DNA of 64,000 nucleotides from Myxococcales bacterium 68-20. Its GTDB lineage: Bacteria; Myxococcota_A; Polyangia; Polyangiales; Polyangiaceae. The notes below the pieces were generated by a model that was given only the letters and a program-made list of their open reading frames with translations, had not been told where the DNA came from and made no database searches. The position numbers and the translations under genes were made by a program. The stretch covers positions 190,266 to 254,265 of the forward strand of contig MKVQ01000014.1 in assembly GCA_001899635.1 (NCBI GenBank), read 5' to 3'. Positions 35,127-43,510 of this stretch are shown piece after piece (position 1 is the stretch's first letter; each line of letters opens with the position of its first letter).

Positions 35127-36362
35127 TCAGGAGGCTACCTTATTTTCTCTGTTGAGGTCGGCTAGCGTGCGCGCCTTGTACGCGGGCCAGGTTCCGGCCC
35201 GGATCGCCGCTCGCGCGCCTCGGACCAGCTCCCCGTACCAGTGCAGGTTGTGCAGGCTGAGTAGCCTTAGAACGGTCATCTCGCCGGCAAGATAAAGGTG
35301 CCGGAGGTAGCCGCGCGCGTACCCGCCGGCGCAGCAGGGGCAGGTGCACTCCGGATCGATTGGCTGGCGGTCGTCCTTGTAGCGAGCCTGCTTGATGATG
35401 ACGCGCCCGAAGCGCGTCAGGGCCTGTCCGTTCCGCGCGTTGCGCGTCGGCAGCACGCAGTCGAACATGTCGACCCCGGCGTCGATCGCCTCGAGGAGGT
35501 CCTGGGGCGTGCCGACGCCCATGAGGTACCTTGGCCGTTCGGGGTCGAGCGCGTGGGCGACCTCGTGGAGCGTCTCGTACATCTTGGGGATCGGCTCGCC
35601 GACCGAGAAGCCTCCGAGCGCGAGCCCGTCGAAGCTCGGATCGAGGCCGGCGAGCTCCTCCGCGTGGGCGCGCCGGAGATCGGAGAAACAGGCGCCCTGG
35701 ACGATCCCGAAGAGCGCCTGGCCTTCGGGACGTTCGGTCGCGAGCGCGCGCCTGGCCCAGCGGGTCGTCCGCGAGACGGCAGCCTCGACCGCAGCTCGCG
35801 GCGATTCGCCGGGCGGGCAGACGTCGAGCTGCATCTGGATGTCCGCTCCGATCTTGCCCTGCACGCGCACGGCGACCTCGGGGGAGAGGTGATGGCGGGT
35901 GCCGTCGAGGTGGGAGCGGAACGTGAAGCCCTCCTCGTCGAGCGTGACGAGCGATTTCCGAGGGAGCGCAGCGACCGAGGAACGAGACTGCGGAACGGCG
36001 AGGCCGCCGGTGGGCGCAGGGCGGGGGAGATTGCCGCCGAGCGAGAAGGCCTGGAACCCTCCCGAGTCGGTGAGCATCGCGCGCGGCCACCGCGTGAAGC
36101 CGTGGAGCCCGCCGAGCGACGACACGATGTCGGGCCCGGGCCGCAGCCACAGGTGGTACGTGTTGCCGAGCATGATCTGGGCGCCCGTCGACGCGACGTC
36201 CTCGGCGGTGAGGCCCTTCACGCTTCCTTGCGTGCCCACGGGCATGAAGGTCGGCGTCTCGACCTCGGCGTGAGGTGTGGTCAGGATCGCGGCGCGCGCG
36301 TGCCCGCTCTCGGACGATGCGAGGACGCGAAACGCGAAGCCCTTGGCGCGAGGGGCCGTCAT
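35127..36362 (-). CDS. tgt: Queuine tRNA-ribosyltransferase (Tgt)
   Basis: 411 residues. It exchanges guanine-34 for preQ1 in tRNAs with GUN anticodons. Active-site Asp99 is in AMLTDSGGFQAFSL; GGFSVGEP, LPTRNARNGQALT and the zinc site CTCPCC with its following His are present. Unlike standard Tgt, about 28 extra residues (roughly 110-138, NLPRPAPTGGLAVPQSRSS...) stand between FSLG and the conserved EEGFTFRSHLDG. The reading frame stays open, so this is an in-frame insertion, not a frameshift. The start overlaps the queA stop by four bases (36359-36362). Confidence 0.95.
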   Translation of the reverse strand: MTAPRAKGFAFRVLASSESGHARAAILTTPHAEVETPTFMPVGTQGSVKGLTAEDVASTGAQIMLGNTYHLWLRPGPDIVSSLGGLHGFTRWPRAMLTDSGGFQAFSLGGNLPRPAPTGGLAVPQSRSSVAALPRKSLVTLDEEGFTFRSHLDGTRHHLSPEVAVRVQGKIGADIQMQLDVCPPGESPRAAVEAAVSRTTRWARRALATERPEGQALFGIVQGACFSDLRRAHAEELAGLDPSFDGLALGGFSVGEPIPKMYETLHEVAHALDPERPRYLMGVGTPQDLLEAIDAGVDMFDCVLPTRNARNGQALTRFGRVIIKQARYKDDRQPIDPECTCPCCAGGYARGYLRHLYLAGEMTVLRLLSLHNLHWYGELVRGARAAIRAGTWPAYKARTLADLNRENKVAS

Positions 36363-37459
36363 GCCATTGCCTCCACGTGGTGCTCGTCCGTGCGCGCCAG
36401 CAGCATCGCGTCGCCGTACGAGAAGAAGCGGTAGCGATCCTTCACCGCGGCCCGGTAGGCAGCGAGGACCCGTTCGGTCCCCGCGAATGCCGACACCAGC
36501 GCGAGGAGCGTCGACTTCGGGAGGTGGAAGTTCGTGAGCAGTCGATCGACGACGCGAAAGCGATGTCCCGGCTGGATCAGGATGCGCGTCTCCTCTGCAC
36601 AGGGCCGCACGTAGCCGTCACGGGACGGATCGGCGGCCGACTCGAGCGCCCGCACGACGGTCGTCCCCACGGCTACGACGGGCGCGCCTCGCTCGCGCGC
36701 TCGCGCGATGGCGGCAGCGAGCGTCCGGGGTACCTCGAAATACTCGGCATGCATCACGTGATCGTCGAGGTCCTCTGCGGTCACGGGCTGGAAGGTCCCG
36801 AGGCCGACGTGAAGCGTACACGATGCGATCTCGCATCCGCGTTCTTCCAGGCGGTGAAGGAGTGGTTGCGTGAGGTGGAGGCCGGCCGTGGGCGCGGCGA
36901 CAGCGCCGGGAGCGCGCGCGAACACGGTCTGGTAGCGCTCCTCGTCGTCGGTCGAGACCTCGCGCTTGATGTACGGCGGAAGCGGGACCCGGGCTGCCGC
37001 TTGGAGGGCGTCGTCGAGCGTGAGCGCGTCGTCCCGGGACGAGAGCCGCACGAGGAAGAGCCCATCGGGGGCCTTGCCGTCGACCTCGACCAGCAGCGGG
37101 CCGGCCACGATGCGGGTGCCGGCGCGGAGCGCCTTCGAAGCACGGGCCATCGCACGCCAGCGCTCGCGAGGCGGCCTCGCTTCGTCGTCGGACGCGCCGT
37201 CGGGATCCTTGCGAACGAGGAAGACCTCCGCCTTACCGCCGCTGCCCTCCTTCGTTCCGAGGATGCGGGCACGGATCACCTTCGTGTCGTTGACGACCAC
37301 GAGGCTCTCGTCGGGGATGTAGTCGGCGAGCTCCTTGATCCGGGAGTGGACGAGCTCGCCGTCCTGCACGACCATCAGGCGTGCCAGCTCCCGCTCGGTC
37401 GCGGGCTCCTGCGCAATCAGCTCGGGCGGTAGGTGAAAAGAGAAGCGCTCGACGCGCAT
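36359..37459 (-). CDS. queA: S-adenosylmethionine:tRNA ribosyltransferase-isomerase (QueA)
   Basis: 366 residues, normal size. It turns preQ1-tRNA into epoxyqueuosine-tRNA by adding a ribosyl part from SAM. Family motifs: FHLPPELIAQEPATERELARLMV, YIPDESLVVVNDTKVIRARILG, YIKREVSTDDEERYQTVFA (Pro-Tyr-Ile motif), GAVAAPTAGLH(L), LHVGLGTFQPV, VGTTVVRALESAA and TNFHLPKSTLLALVSAFAG. It heads the operon queA-tgt-response regulator and is coupled to tgt. The upstream 200 bases hold a strong inverted repeat, listed separately. Confidence 0.96.
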   Translation of the reverse strand: MRVERFSFHLPPELIAQEPATERELARLMVVQDGELVHSRIKELADYIPDESLVVVNDTKVIRARILGTKEGSGGKAEVFLVRKDPDGASDDEARPPRERWRAMARASKALRAGTRIVAGPLLVEVDGKAPDGLFLVRLSSRDDALTLDDALQAAARVPLPPYIKREVSTDDEERYQTVFARAPGAVAAPTAGLHLTQPLLHRLEERGCEIASCTLHVGLGTFQPVTAEDLDDHVMHAEYFEVPRTLAAAIARARERGAPVVAVGTTVVRALESAADPSRDGYVRPCAEETRILIQPGHRFRVVDRLLTNFHLPKSTLLALVSAFAGTERVLAAYRAAVKDRYRFFSYGDAMLLARTDEHHVEAMA

Positions 37460-37598
37460 CGGGCCTCAATACCACGACGCTTCGCGGTGTGTGCCAGAGA
37501 GCGAGCAACCGCGTGTCGCGTGGCGCGCGGCGAGTGACGCCCGGAGGGATCTCGGGCTCGGTCACGAGAAGCGCGCCGCGGCGAGCCCGAGCTCGACA

Positions 37599-37653
37599 TC
37601 GCCATTGAATCACGCGGCCCTCCCTCATGGTGGGCCGCGTGATTCAACGGCGA
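37599..37653. terminator. Strong inverted repeat between the receiver-protein gene and queA
   Basis: A 16-bp perfect stem: TTGAATCACGCGGCCC at 37605-37620 pairs with GGGCCGCGTGATTCAA at 37632-37647, with an 11-base loop. After one A/C mismatch the pairing continues 5 bp outward (37599-37603 with 37649-37653). It lies 18 bases past the stop of the minus-strand receiver gene, so a terminator is the simplest reading, but no T-tract follows in that direction. Confidence 0.6.
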
Positions 37654-37670
37654 GACATCGACTCGGGACG

Positions 37671-38162
37671 CTAACGGCGCTGGGCGACGGCGGCGCTTTC
37701 GGCGACCGTCCGTGAGTCGTCCTCGAGCAGCGCCGGCTGCCGAGGAGCAATGCCCGACGGGCGCTCGACGCACCAGAGTCGGCGGCTGCTCGGCGGGGAG
37801 GAGGCCTTCGCCGAGACGAAGTCGACGACCTCGCGCAGGTCGTACGGCTTGGGGATGAAGCCGCTCACGCCGCAATCGGCGCGCTCGAGTTGGCGCTCGC
37901 TCAAGTGGTACGAGCTCGTGAGGAGCACGCGCATCGCCGGGTACGCGTCGCGGAGCTCTCGAGCGAGCTCGAGCCCGTTCGCACCTCCCTCGGACCGGAT
38001 CATCAGGTCGATGATCGTCAGCGCGACCGGCCGTGAGGCCAGCACCTCCCGAGCGCCGTTTGCGTCCCTCGTGACGACGACGTCGAACCCTTCGACGCGC
38101 AGTGCACTCGCAAGGATGGCTGCATCGGCAACAACCATATCGACGAGCAAGATGGTCATCAT
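37671..38162 (-). CDS. Stand-alone receiver-domain protein with altered acidic pocket
   Basis: 163 residues. The receiver fold is clear: TILLVDMVVADAAILASALR, phospho-acceptor Asp52 in LTIIDLMIRSEGG, VLLTSSYHLSE and Lys105 in GFIPKPYD. Normally two acidic residues follow strand 1 (VDDE); here Asp8 is followed by Met9, with the next acid at Asp13, so magnesium binding may be weak. After residue 120 comes a Pro/Ser/Arg tail without a known domain. No partner kinase is adjacent; the NtrC-type gene upstream is on the same strand but 216 bases away. Confidence 0.78.
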   Translation of the reverse strand: MMTILLVDMVVADAAILASALRVEGFDVVVTRDANGAREVLASRPVALTIIDLMIRSEGGANGLELARELRDAYPAMRVLLTSSYHLSERQLERADCGVSGFIPKPYDLREVVDFVSAKASSPPSSRRLWCVERPSGIAPRQPALLEDDSRTVAESAAVAQRR

Positions 38163-38378
38163 GGCGGTAGCTCCGGCCCGCGACCAGCAAGGCGAGTGCC
38201 AGTGCGCTCGCCCTATGAAACCAAGGACCTACGAAACGCCGGCGTTTCGATTCTGAACGGGATGGTGCAAGAGTGAATCTCGTGCGCTCGGTGCGAGCGT
38301 CCACAGGACGCGCGGACGACGGTCGGTAGCGCCCCCGAGGCAGCTCGGACTGGGATAACGACGGCTGGTCCGCAGACG

Positions 38379-39737
38379 TCAGCTGCGGCTGTCGTACGTG
38401 ATGCCGAGACGGGTCATCTTCCGCCAGAGCGTCGTCGCGGAGATCCCGAGCACCTCGGCGGCCTTCTCGCGGCTGCCGTCGGAGTCTCGAAGGGCGCCCT
38501 CGATCGCCTGGCGCTCTGCCGCGTCGACGACGTTCGCGAGCGTGCGGCCCGCGTACGGAGCCGAGGGATCGTCGGGGCGTCTCGCCGGAAGGACGTCGTC
38601 CTTGGTGATGACGCCGTTCTGAACGAGCGCGACGGCCTGCTCGATCATGTGCTCGAGCTCGCGGATGTTGCCCGGGAAGTCGTAGTTCTGAAGGGCCTCG
38701 AGGACGTTCTCGTCGAGTCGCGCCTTCGTCCCCATCTTCTTGTTGTACTTGTCCATGAAGAACGCGAGGAGGTCGGGCAGGTCCTCGCGGCGCTCGCGCA
38801 GCGCGGGCAGTTGGAAGCGCGCAACGTTGAGCCGGTAGTAGAGATCCTGGCGGAAACGCTTCTCGGCGATCGCGCTGAGCAGGTCCTGGTTCGTCGCGGC
38901 GATGATGCGGACGTTGACCTGGATCGGCTTGTTCTCGCCGACGCGCCGGACCTCGTTCTCCTGGATGGCGCGGAGGAGCTTTGCCTGGAAGGCGAGGGAC
39001 GTCTCGGCGATCTCGTCGAAGAAGAACGTGCCGCCGTCGGCCTCTTCGAAGAGGCCTTTGCGCGCGTTCACGGCGCCGGTGAAGGACCCCTTCGCGTGCC
39101 CGAAGAGCTCGCTCTCGAGGAGGGTGTCCGTGATCGCCGCGCAGTTGATCGGCACGAACATGCGGTCGGCGCGGCGGCTGTTGGCGTGGATGGCCTTCGC
39201 CACCAGCTCCTTACCCGTCCCGCTGTCACCGGTGATGAGGACGATGGCGTCCGTTGGAGCGATGCGGACGATCCGACCGAGCACCTCGCGCACGCTCCGC
39301 GACTGGCCGACGATGTTCTCGAACTTGTAGCGGTCCTTGAACTCGCTCGCGAGGAACGCGACCTCGCCGGCGAGGCGCCGGTTGTCGAGCGCCTTGCCGA
39401 CCTTCACGAGCAGCTCCTGCTCGGTGAACGGCTTCTGGATGTAGTCGAACGCGCCGTAGCGCATCGCTTCGACGGCGCTCTCGATCGTGCCGTACGCCGT
39501 CATCACGATGATCTCGGTCATCGGCTGCGCGCCCTTCACGGCGCGGAGGACGTCGATGCCGTCCTTCGATCCCATGCGGAGGTCGGTGACGAGCACGTCG
39601 TAGGCGCCGGACGATCCGCGCTCGCAGCCCTCTTCACCGCTCTGCGCTTCGTCGACTTCGAAGCCCGCTCCACGGAGCATCATCGCCAAGGTCGTGCGCA
39701 TGTTGCGCTGGTCATCGACGATGAGGAGCTTCGCCAT
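38379..39737 (-). CDS. NtrC-family sigma-54-dependent response regulator
   Basis: 452 residues. Receiver: LLIVDDQRNMRTTLAMML, phospho-acceptor Asp52 in LVTDLRM, Lys102 in IQKPF. AAA+ domain: Walker A GDSGTGKE at 170-177, the sigma-54 contact loop GSFTGA at 217-222, GGTFFFDEIAE (Walker B), then LRERREDLPDLL. A C-terminal Fis-type helix-turn-helix (IEGALRDSDGSREKAAEVLGISATTLWRK) binds DNA. It activates sigma-54 promoters on phosphorylation. No cognate histidine kinase is nearby. A 13-bp tandem repeat lies about 120 bases upstream of its start. Confidence 0.95.
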   Translation of the reverse strand: MAKLLIVDDQRNMRTTLAMMLRGAGFEVDEAQSGEEGCERGSSGAYDVLVTDLRMGSKDGIDVLRAVKGAQPMTEIIVMTAYGTIESAVEAMRYGAFDYIQKPFTEQELLVKVGKALDNRRLAGEVAFLASEFKDRYKFENIVGQSRSVREVLGRIVRIAPTDAIVLITGDSGTGKELVAKAIHANSRRADRMFVPINCAAITDTLLESELFGHAKGSFTGAVNARKGLFEEADGGTFFFDEIAETSLAFQAKLLRAIQENEVRRVGENKPIQVNVRIIAATNQDLLSAIAEKRFRQDLYYRLNVARFQLPALRERREDLPDLLAFFMDKYNKKMGTKARLDENVLEALQNYDFPGNIRELEHMIEQAVALVQNGVITKDDVLPARRPDDPSAPYAGRTLANVVDAAERQAIEGALRDSDGSREKAAEVLGISATTLWRKMTRLGITYDSRS

Positions 39738-39856
39738 GGAGGACGCTACCTATACCCCGCTACTCCGTGCTCCGAAAGCTCTGCTTCGTGCCTGGGCTTC
39801 CTCGCTGTCCGGCCACGCGGCGGCCCATCACGAAGCGAGCGCTCGTTCTCATCTGC

Positions 39857-39932
39857 GCATCGACTCTGGGCATCGACTCTGGGCATCGACTCTGGGCATC
39901 GATTCTGGGCATCGATTCCGGCATCGCATGCG
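39857..39932. repeat. 13-bp tandem repeat upstream of the NtrC-type gene
   Basis: Unit GCATCGACTCTGG: three perfect copies at 39857-39895, a fourth with one change (GCATCGATTCTGG, 39896-39908), and a decayed fifth and sixth (GCATCGATTCCG, GCATCGCATGCG). As 13 is not a multiple of 3, it is non-coding; it sits between the minus-strand lipoprotein stop and the NtrC gene start. Confidence 0.9.
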
Positions 39933-39972
39933 CGTGCGCGGGTCGAGCGATCTCGGCCGTGGGAGACGACGC

Positions 39973-40506
39973 TCAGTCGTCCTTGGCGCCGTCGCGGATC
40001 CACGTCTTGATCCGTTCGACGCAAGTATCCGAAAAGACATAGTCTGCCGGGATCTCCGGCATCGTGCCGGCGACGGTCCCCTCCGGGGTGCGGATGCGGA
40101 GGACGCCGAACAGCGCGGCCTTCTCCGGGGCGGCGGAGTCGGAAGCGGCAACGAGCCCCTTGTCGAAGAAGGACTGGCGGCAGCCCTTCTCGTCGAAGCA
40201 CCGGACGCCTCCGCCGACCTTCGCGCCCGCGCCATCGGGCGTCCCGTGGCAGCTCGCGGCGAAAGCGCAGCTCCCCGGCCGGTCGGTGGGGCCGAAGATG
40301 TCGTTGTAGAGGTCGCTCCACTTGGTCCCCGTGCCGCTGCACGCCCCATCGGCGGGGGATGCGCCGGTGTCGGGCGTGTAGCGAGGGGGATTCGTTGCGG
40401 TGAGCCCGGCGTCCGTCAGCGCGCCGCCCTTGGGCTCGCCGCCCGCCTCGGCGCACGCCGCGAGCACGGCGAGGACGGCGACGGCGACGGGCGGTAGGGG
40501 CCTCAC
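39973..40506 (-). CDS. Cytochrome-c-like lipoprotein (degenerate haem motif)
   Basis: 177 residues with lipobox VAVLAVLAACAE (Cys18). After a Pro/Thr linker, the region SDLYNDIFGPTDRPGSCAF, ASCHGTPDGAGAKVGG, then EIPADYVFSDTCVERIKTWIRDGAK resembles the cytochrome-type domains of secreted planctomycete and myxobacterial proteins, in which CxxCH binds haem and the end reads IxxWIxxGA. Here the spacing is C-x5-CH, so a standard haem c attachment is absent; extra Cys pairs (Cys at DGACSG, VRCFDEKGC) suggest disulfides. Function unknown. Confidence 0.72.
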   Translation of the reverse strand: MRPLPPVAVAVLAVLAACAEAGGEPKGGALTDAGLTATNPPRYTPDTGASPADGACSGTGTKWSDLYNDIFGPTDRPGSCAFAASCHGTPDGAGAKVGGGVRCFDEKGCRQSFFDKGLVAASDSAAPEKAALFGVLRIRTPEGTVAGTMPEIPADYVFSDTCVERIKTWIRDGAKDD

Positions 40507-40597
40507 GCGACGTAGGCTAGTGCATCGAGCTCATCGAAACGAGCGCCGAAGTCATCCCGGCGTGGGGGGCGGGGCGCGAAGCCGCGAGTCTCGATGC

Positions 40598-42652
40598 TCA
40601 GAAGAGGACGCCGAGGATGAGCCTCACGGTCTGCGCCGTCGAGAGGCTCCAGTCCGAGACGGCGTTGGTCTGCTCGCCCTTGAGGTAGTCGAGGCCGCCG
40701 AGCGGGAAGAAGACGCCGTACTGGAGGGCCGTGTAGAAGCCGCCCATCTTGTTCGGGTCGTCGTTCAGGCTCCCGTCCTTCGACTGGTAGTAGAGCTGGA
40801 GGTCGAGCTCGACGCCGAGGTCGCGCTTGTTGCCGGGCGTCTGGATGAACTCGCTCGCGCGGCTCCAGATGATCGCCGCACCGCCGCCGAACTTCTGACC
40901 GTTCGGGTTCCGGACGAAGTCGTACTCGACGCTCGGGCGGAAGTAGTACGCGCCCTGGATGCGCGACATGATCCGGCGGAAGAAGATGTAGTCGACGTAG
41001 TAGGCGGGGTGGAAGCGGAAGGTCGAGATCGCGCCGTCGCTCCTCCGCGCCTGAAGGCCGTTGCTCCCGGGATTGAGGCCCTCGACGTTCGGGTCACCGC
41101 TCGCCCAGCCGTGGCCGAACTGGATCCGGAGCTTGTCCTCGACCGCACGGAACTCCGCCTGCGTGGCGAGACCCCACATCCGGATCTTGATCGGATCGGT
41201 GACCTTCGCGCTCGCCGGCGAGTTCTCGAGCGAGCCGTAGATGGCGGCGAACTCAGCCTCGAACCGGAGCTTGTTGTAGAGGAGCTGCACCCACGCGTCC
41301 GGGATGAACGCCTCCGCGCCGCGGCGCTCGAGGCCGTTGTTCGCTAGCAGGCGATCGGAGGTGATCGGGTTCTGCCCGGCGGCGACGTCGAGGAGCTGCT
41401 TGCGGTACGTGGTGTAGAGGCCGCCGTTGATGACGACGTCGCCGCGCGAGAGCTTGAGGCGCTGCAACTCGGGGTTCGTACGGCGCGCCGCGAAGAGCAC
41501 CCACTGGCCGACGTTGGTGAGGTTCGCCGTGTTGTACGGCTGGCCGCCGTAGACGTCGTAGGGCGACGAGTTCGTCGGGCCCGTCGAGACGAAGTCCCAC
41601 GCGCCGCCGAAGTAGAGATCGAGCGGCTTGAGCCCGGTGACGAACATGATGCGGTCATTGTTCGTCTGGTAGTCGCAGTCGATGCAGTCGCCCGCGTTCG
41701 CGACCATGCCGAGACCCCAGTGGGTAGGCATGCGGCCGAAGCGGAGCTGGCCGACCGGCGTGAGGTACTCGGCCCACGCGCGCTGCACGTCGATCGAGTT
41801 CCTGTAGCCGTTGACTCCGGCAGTTGGCGGGCCCTGCGTCGTCGTGAACGCGCCGAGGGGCGCATACCCGTTGTAGCCGTTGACCGCGGGGCTGTAGCCC
41901 GTTGTCCCAACGCCGCTCGGGCGGAGCGCGTAGGCGTCGGGGGTCGATCCGAGCACGAGGTTATCGAGCAGATCGATCTGGGTCATGATCCGGAGATTGT
42001 CCGAGATGTGGATCTCCGGATTGAGGCGCAGGCGGAGGTTCGCGGTCGCCTGCGACTTGTCGTAGCACTCGCTGAACTGACCCGCCGCGTTCGGCTCCTG
42101 GCAGAGGAGGACCTGCTCGCGCTTGCCCCGTTGGTTGGTGAAGGTGTTGTCCCGCGGCTGCGCCCAGAGGTTCTGCCCGTCCCCATCGAGGCCGGGGTGG
42201 CGGCCGAGCGCGAAGTTGTGGAAGAGCTCGCCGCGCGTGCGGAAGTAGCCGTGGACCTCGACGATCGGACGCGTGTGCGCCCACCAGTCTTCGCTGTAGA
42301 CCTCGGAGGGGCGCGCGCCGACCGAACCGTCTGCCGTCGGCCGCTCGCGTCCCTGCTGAACCAGCTTCTGCTGATCCGTCGACGGATCGACGTGGGGCGT
42401 GCCGTCGTTCGGTCCGGCTCCCTGAGGGATCAGATCGTCGTGCGCCGCTTCGCCCGATTCGGGCTCCGGCGCCGCCGAAGTGGCTCCGGTCGCCGGTCGT
42501 GGCTGTCCGCCGGCCGCCGGTTCGGTGGGCTGCTGCGCCTGTGCACCAGCGGTGACGAGCATCGCGGTACACGCCGCGAGCGTCGCCGAGGTACGAGAAA
42601 GGAGGGAGCGAAAGCCGAAGGATCTCGGGCCCACTGATGACCGGGGGACCAT
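40598..42652 (-). CDS. Outer-membrane beta-barrel protein of the TIGR04551-like family
   Basis: About 684 residues from ATG 42652, giving a signal peptide ending in MLVTAGAQAQQ; GTG 42700 adds 16 residues of no clear use. After a Pro/Ala/Gln-rich linker (residues 40-110), alternating strands typical of a barrel fill the rest: VEVHGYFRTRGELFHNFALG, NLRLRLNPEIHISDNLRIMT, QLRFGRMPTHWGLGM, LDLYFGGAWDF, FRFHPAYYVDYIFFRRI, and a terminal strand ending in GVLF, the usual C-terminal Phe. I recall this pattern as TIGR04551, restricted to myxobacteria and relatives; function unknown, perhaps a porin. Confidence 0.82.
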   Translation of the reverse strand: MVPRSSVGPRSFGFRSLLSRTSATLAACTAMLVTAGAQAQQPTEPAAGGQPRPATGATSAAPEPESGEAAHDDLIPQGAGPNDGTPHVDPSTDQQKLVQQGRERPTADGSVGARPSEVYSEDWWAHTRPIVEVHGYFRTRGELFHNFALGRHPGLDGDGQNLWAQPRDNTFTNQRGKREQVLLCQEPNAAGQFSECYDKSQATANLRLRLNPEIHISDNLRIMTQIDLLDNLVLGSTPDAYALRPSGVGTTGYSPAVNGYNGYAPLGAFTTTQGPPTAGVNGYRNSIDVQRAWAEYLTPVGQLRFGRMPTHWGLGMVANAGDCIDCDYQTNNDRIMFVTGLKPLDLYFGGAWDFVSTGPTNSSPYDVYGGQPYNTANLTNVGQWVLFAARRTNPELQRLKLSRGDVVINGGLYTTYRKQLLDVAAGQNPITSDRLLANNGLERRGAEAFIPDAWVQLLYNKLRFEAEFAAIYGSLENSPASAKVTDPIKIRMWGLATQAEFRAVEDKLRIQFGHGWASGDPNVEGLNPGSNGLQARRSDGAISTFRFHPAYYVDYIFFRRIMSRIQGAYYFRPSVEYDFVRNPNGQKFGGGAAIIWSRASEFIQTPGNKRDLGVELDLQLYYQSKDGSLNDDPNKMGGFYTALQYGVFFPLGGLDYLKGEQTNAVSDWSLSTAQTVRLILGVLF

Positions 42653-42730
42653 GCCGGGCGACCTTCTAACACACTGACGCGGGCGTGTGGGGGCGAGCAC
42701 GAAGGACTGCGGTGAACGAGAGCGGCTCCG

Positions 42731-42795
42731 GGTTCATTCTGGATTCATTCCGCATTCATCCCGCGTTCATCCCGCGTTCATCCCGCCTTCATTCC
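42731..42795. repeat. 11-bp tandem repeat upstream of the outer-membrane barrel gene
   Basis: About six copies of an 11-bp unit with consensus GCGTTCATCCC: GGATTCATTCC, GCATTCATCCC, GCGTTCATCCC twice, GCCTTCATTCC, preceded by a 10-base variant. The core TTCAT is invariant. It lies about 80 bases upstream of the barrel start, in non-coding sequence. Confidence 0.9.
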
Positions 42796-42858
42796 GCGCG
42801 CCTCGATGGGCGCCGAGCCCGTGGGGCCGCGGAATCGCCCTTCGTTTCGAGGTCATCG

Positions 42859-43506
42859 TCACGTGCCCGGGCGCAGCGGGCTCGGTCGCCCGCCGATCTG
42901 CGAGCGAGGCCGGCGTCGCGCGGTCACGGCAATGACACCGAGGAGCACCACGAGCCCGAACGCGCCGAGCGCCGTCGGACGAGGATGGTGAACCGCCCAG
43001 GTGGCGCCGCGAAGCGCGAGCCCGGGCGCCGGCGGCGAAAGTGAGCCTTCGAGCCGTGCCTCGATGACGGACCGGTCGCACTCTTCGCGGGGCCCGGGCC
43101 CGGCCGTCGACGCACACGTCGCGAAGCATGTGAACACACGCCCCTCGTCGAAGCCTACAAAGGTCCGTGCATGCCCGATCACCGGCCCCACGAGATCGCT
43201 CGTCGCGCGGAGCGCGAAGACGCCTGCCTCTCCGGAGCGCGCGTCGACCGGAGCGCCGGTGATCTTCGACGCCGACGCGCCCGCGAGGGCGATCGTGCGG
43301 CCCTCGACGGCGGGGCGCATGTCCTCGACCCACCCGGGGATCGGTGTCGCGACGCACCCGCTGACGATGGCGGCGTCTCCAGCCGCGCTGCGATGCGCGG
43401 CCCACGTCGTGAGCAGAGCCCCGGTGCTGCCCGCGATCGTCGGCTTCTCGATCTCGGTCGCGACCCAGCCTGCCGGCGGATCGACCGCGACGCGCGGACC
43501 GGACAC
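42859..43506 (-). CDS. Small membrane-anchored protein of unknown function, downstream of the MerR gene
   Basis: 215 residues from GTG 43506, four bases past the MerR stop, with GAGGG just before it. There is no N-terminal signal. Residues 10-170 are beta-rich (VAVDPPAGWVATEIEKP, AIVSGCVATPIPGWVEDM, GEAGVFALRATSDLVGPVIG, VFTCFATC), with three Cys. A single C-terminal helix ALGAFGLVVLLGVIAVTA precedes a basic end (RRRPRSQ), a tail-anchor layout. I do not recognise the family. Co-transcription with the MerR and IHF genes is likely. Confidence 0.65.
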   Translation of the reverse strand: MSGPRVAVDPPAGWVATEIEKPTIAGSTGALLTTWAAHRSAAGDAAIVSGCVATPIPGWVEDMRPAVEGRTIALAGASASKITGAPVDARSGEAGVFALRATSDLVGPVIGHARTFVGFDEGRVFTCFATCASTAGPGPREECDRSVIEARLEGSLSPPAPGLALRGATWAVHHPRPTALGAFGLVVLLGVIAVTARRRPRSQIGGRPSPLRPGT

Positions 43507-43510
43507 GCGG

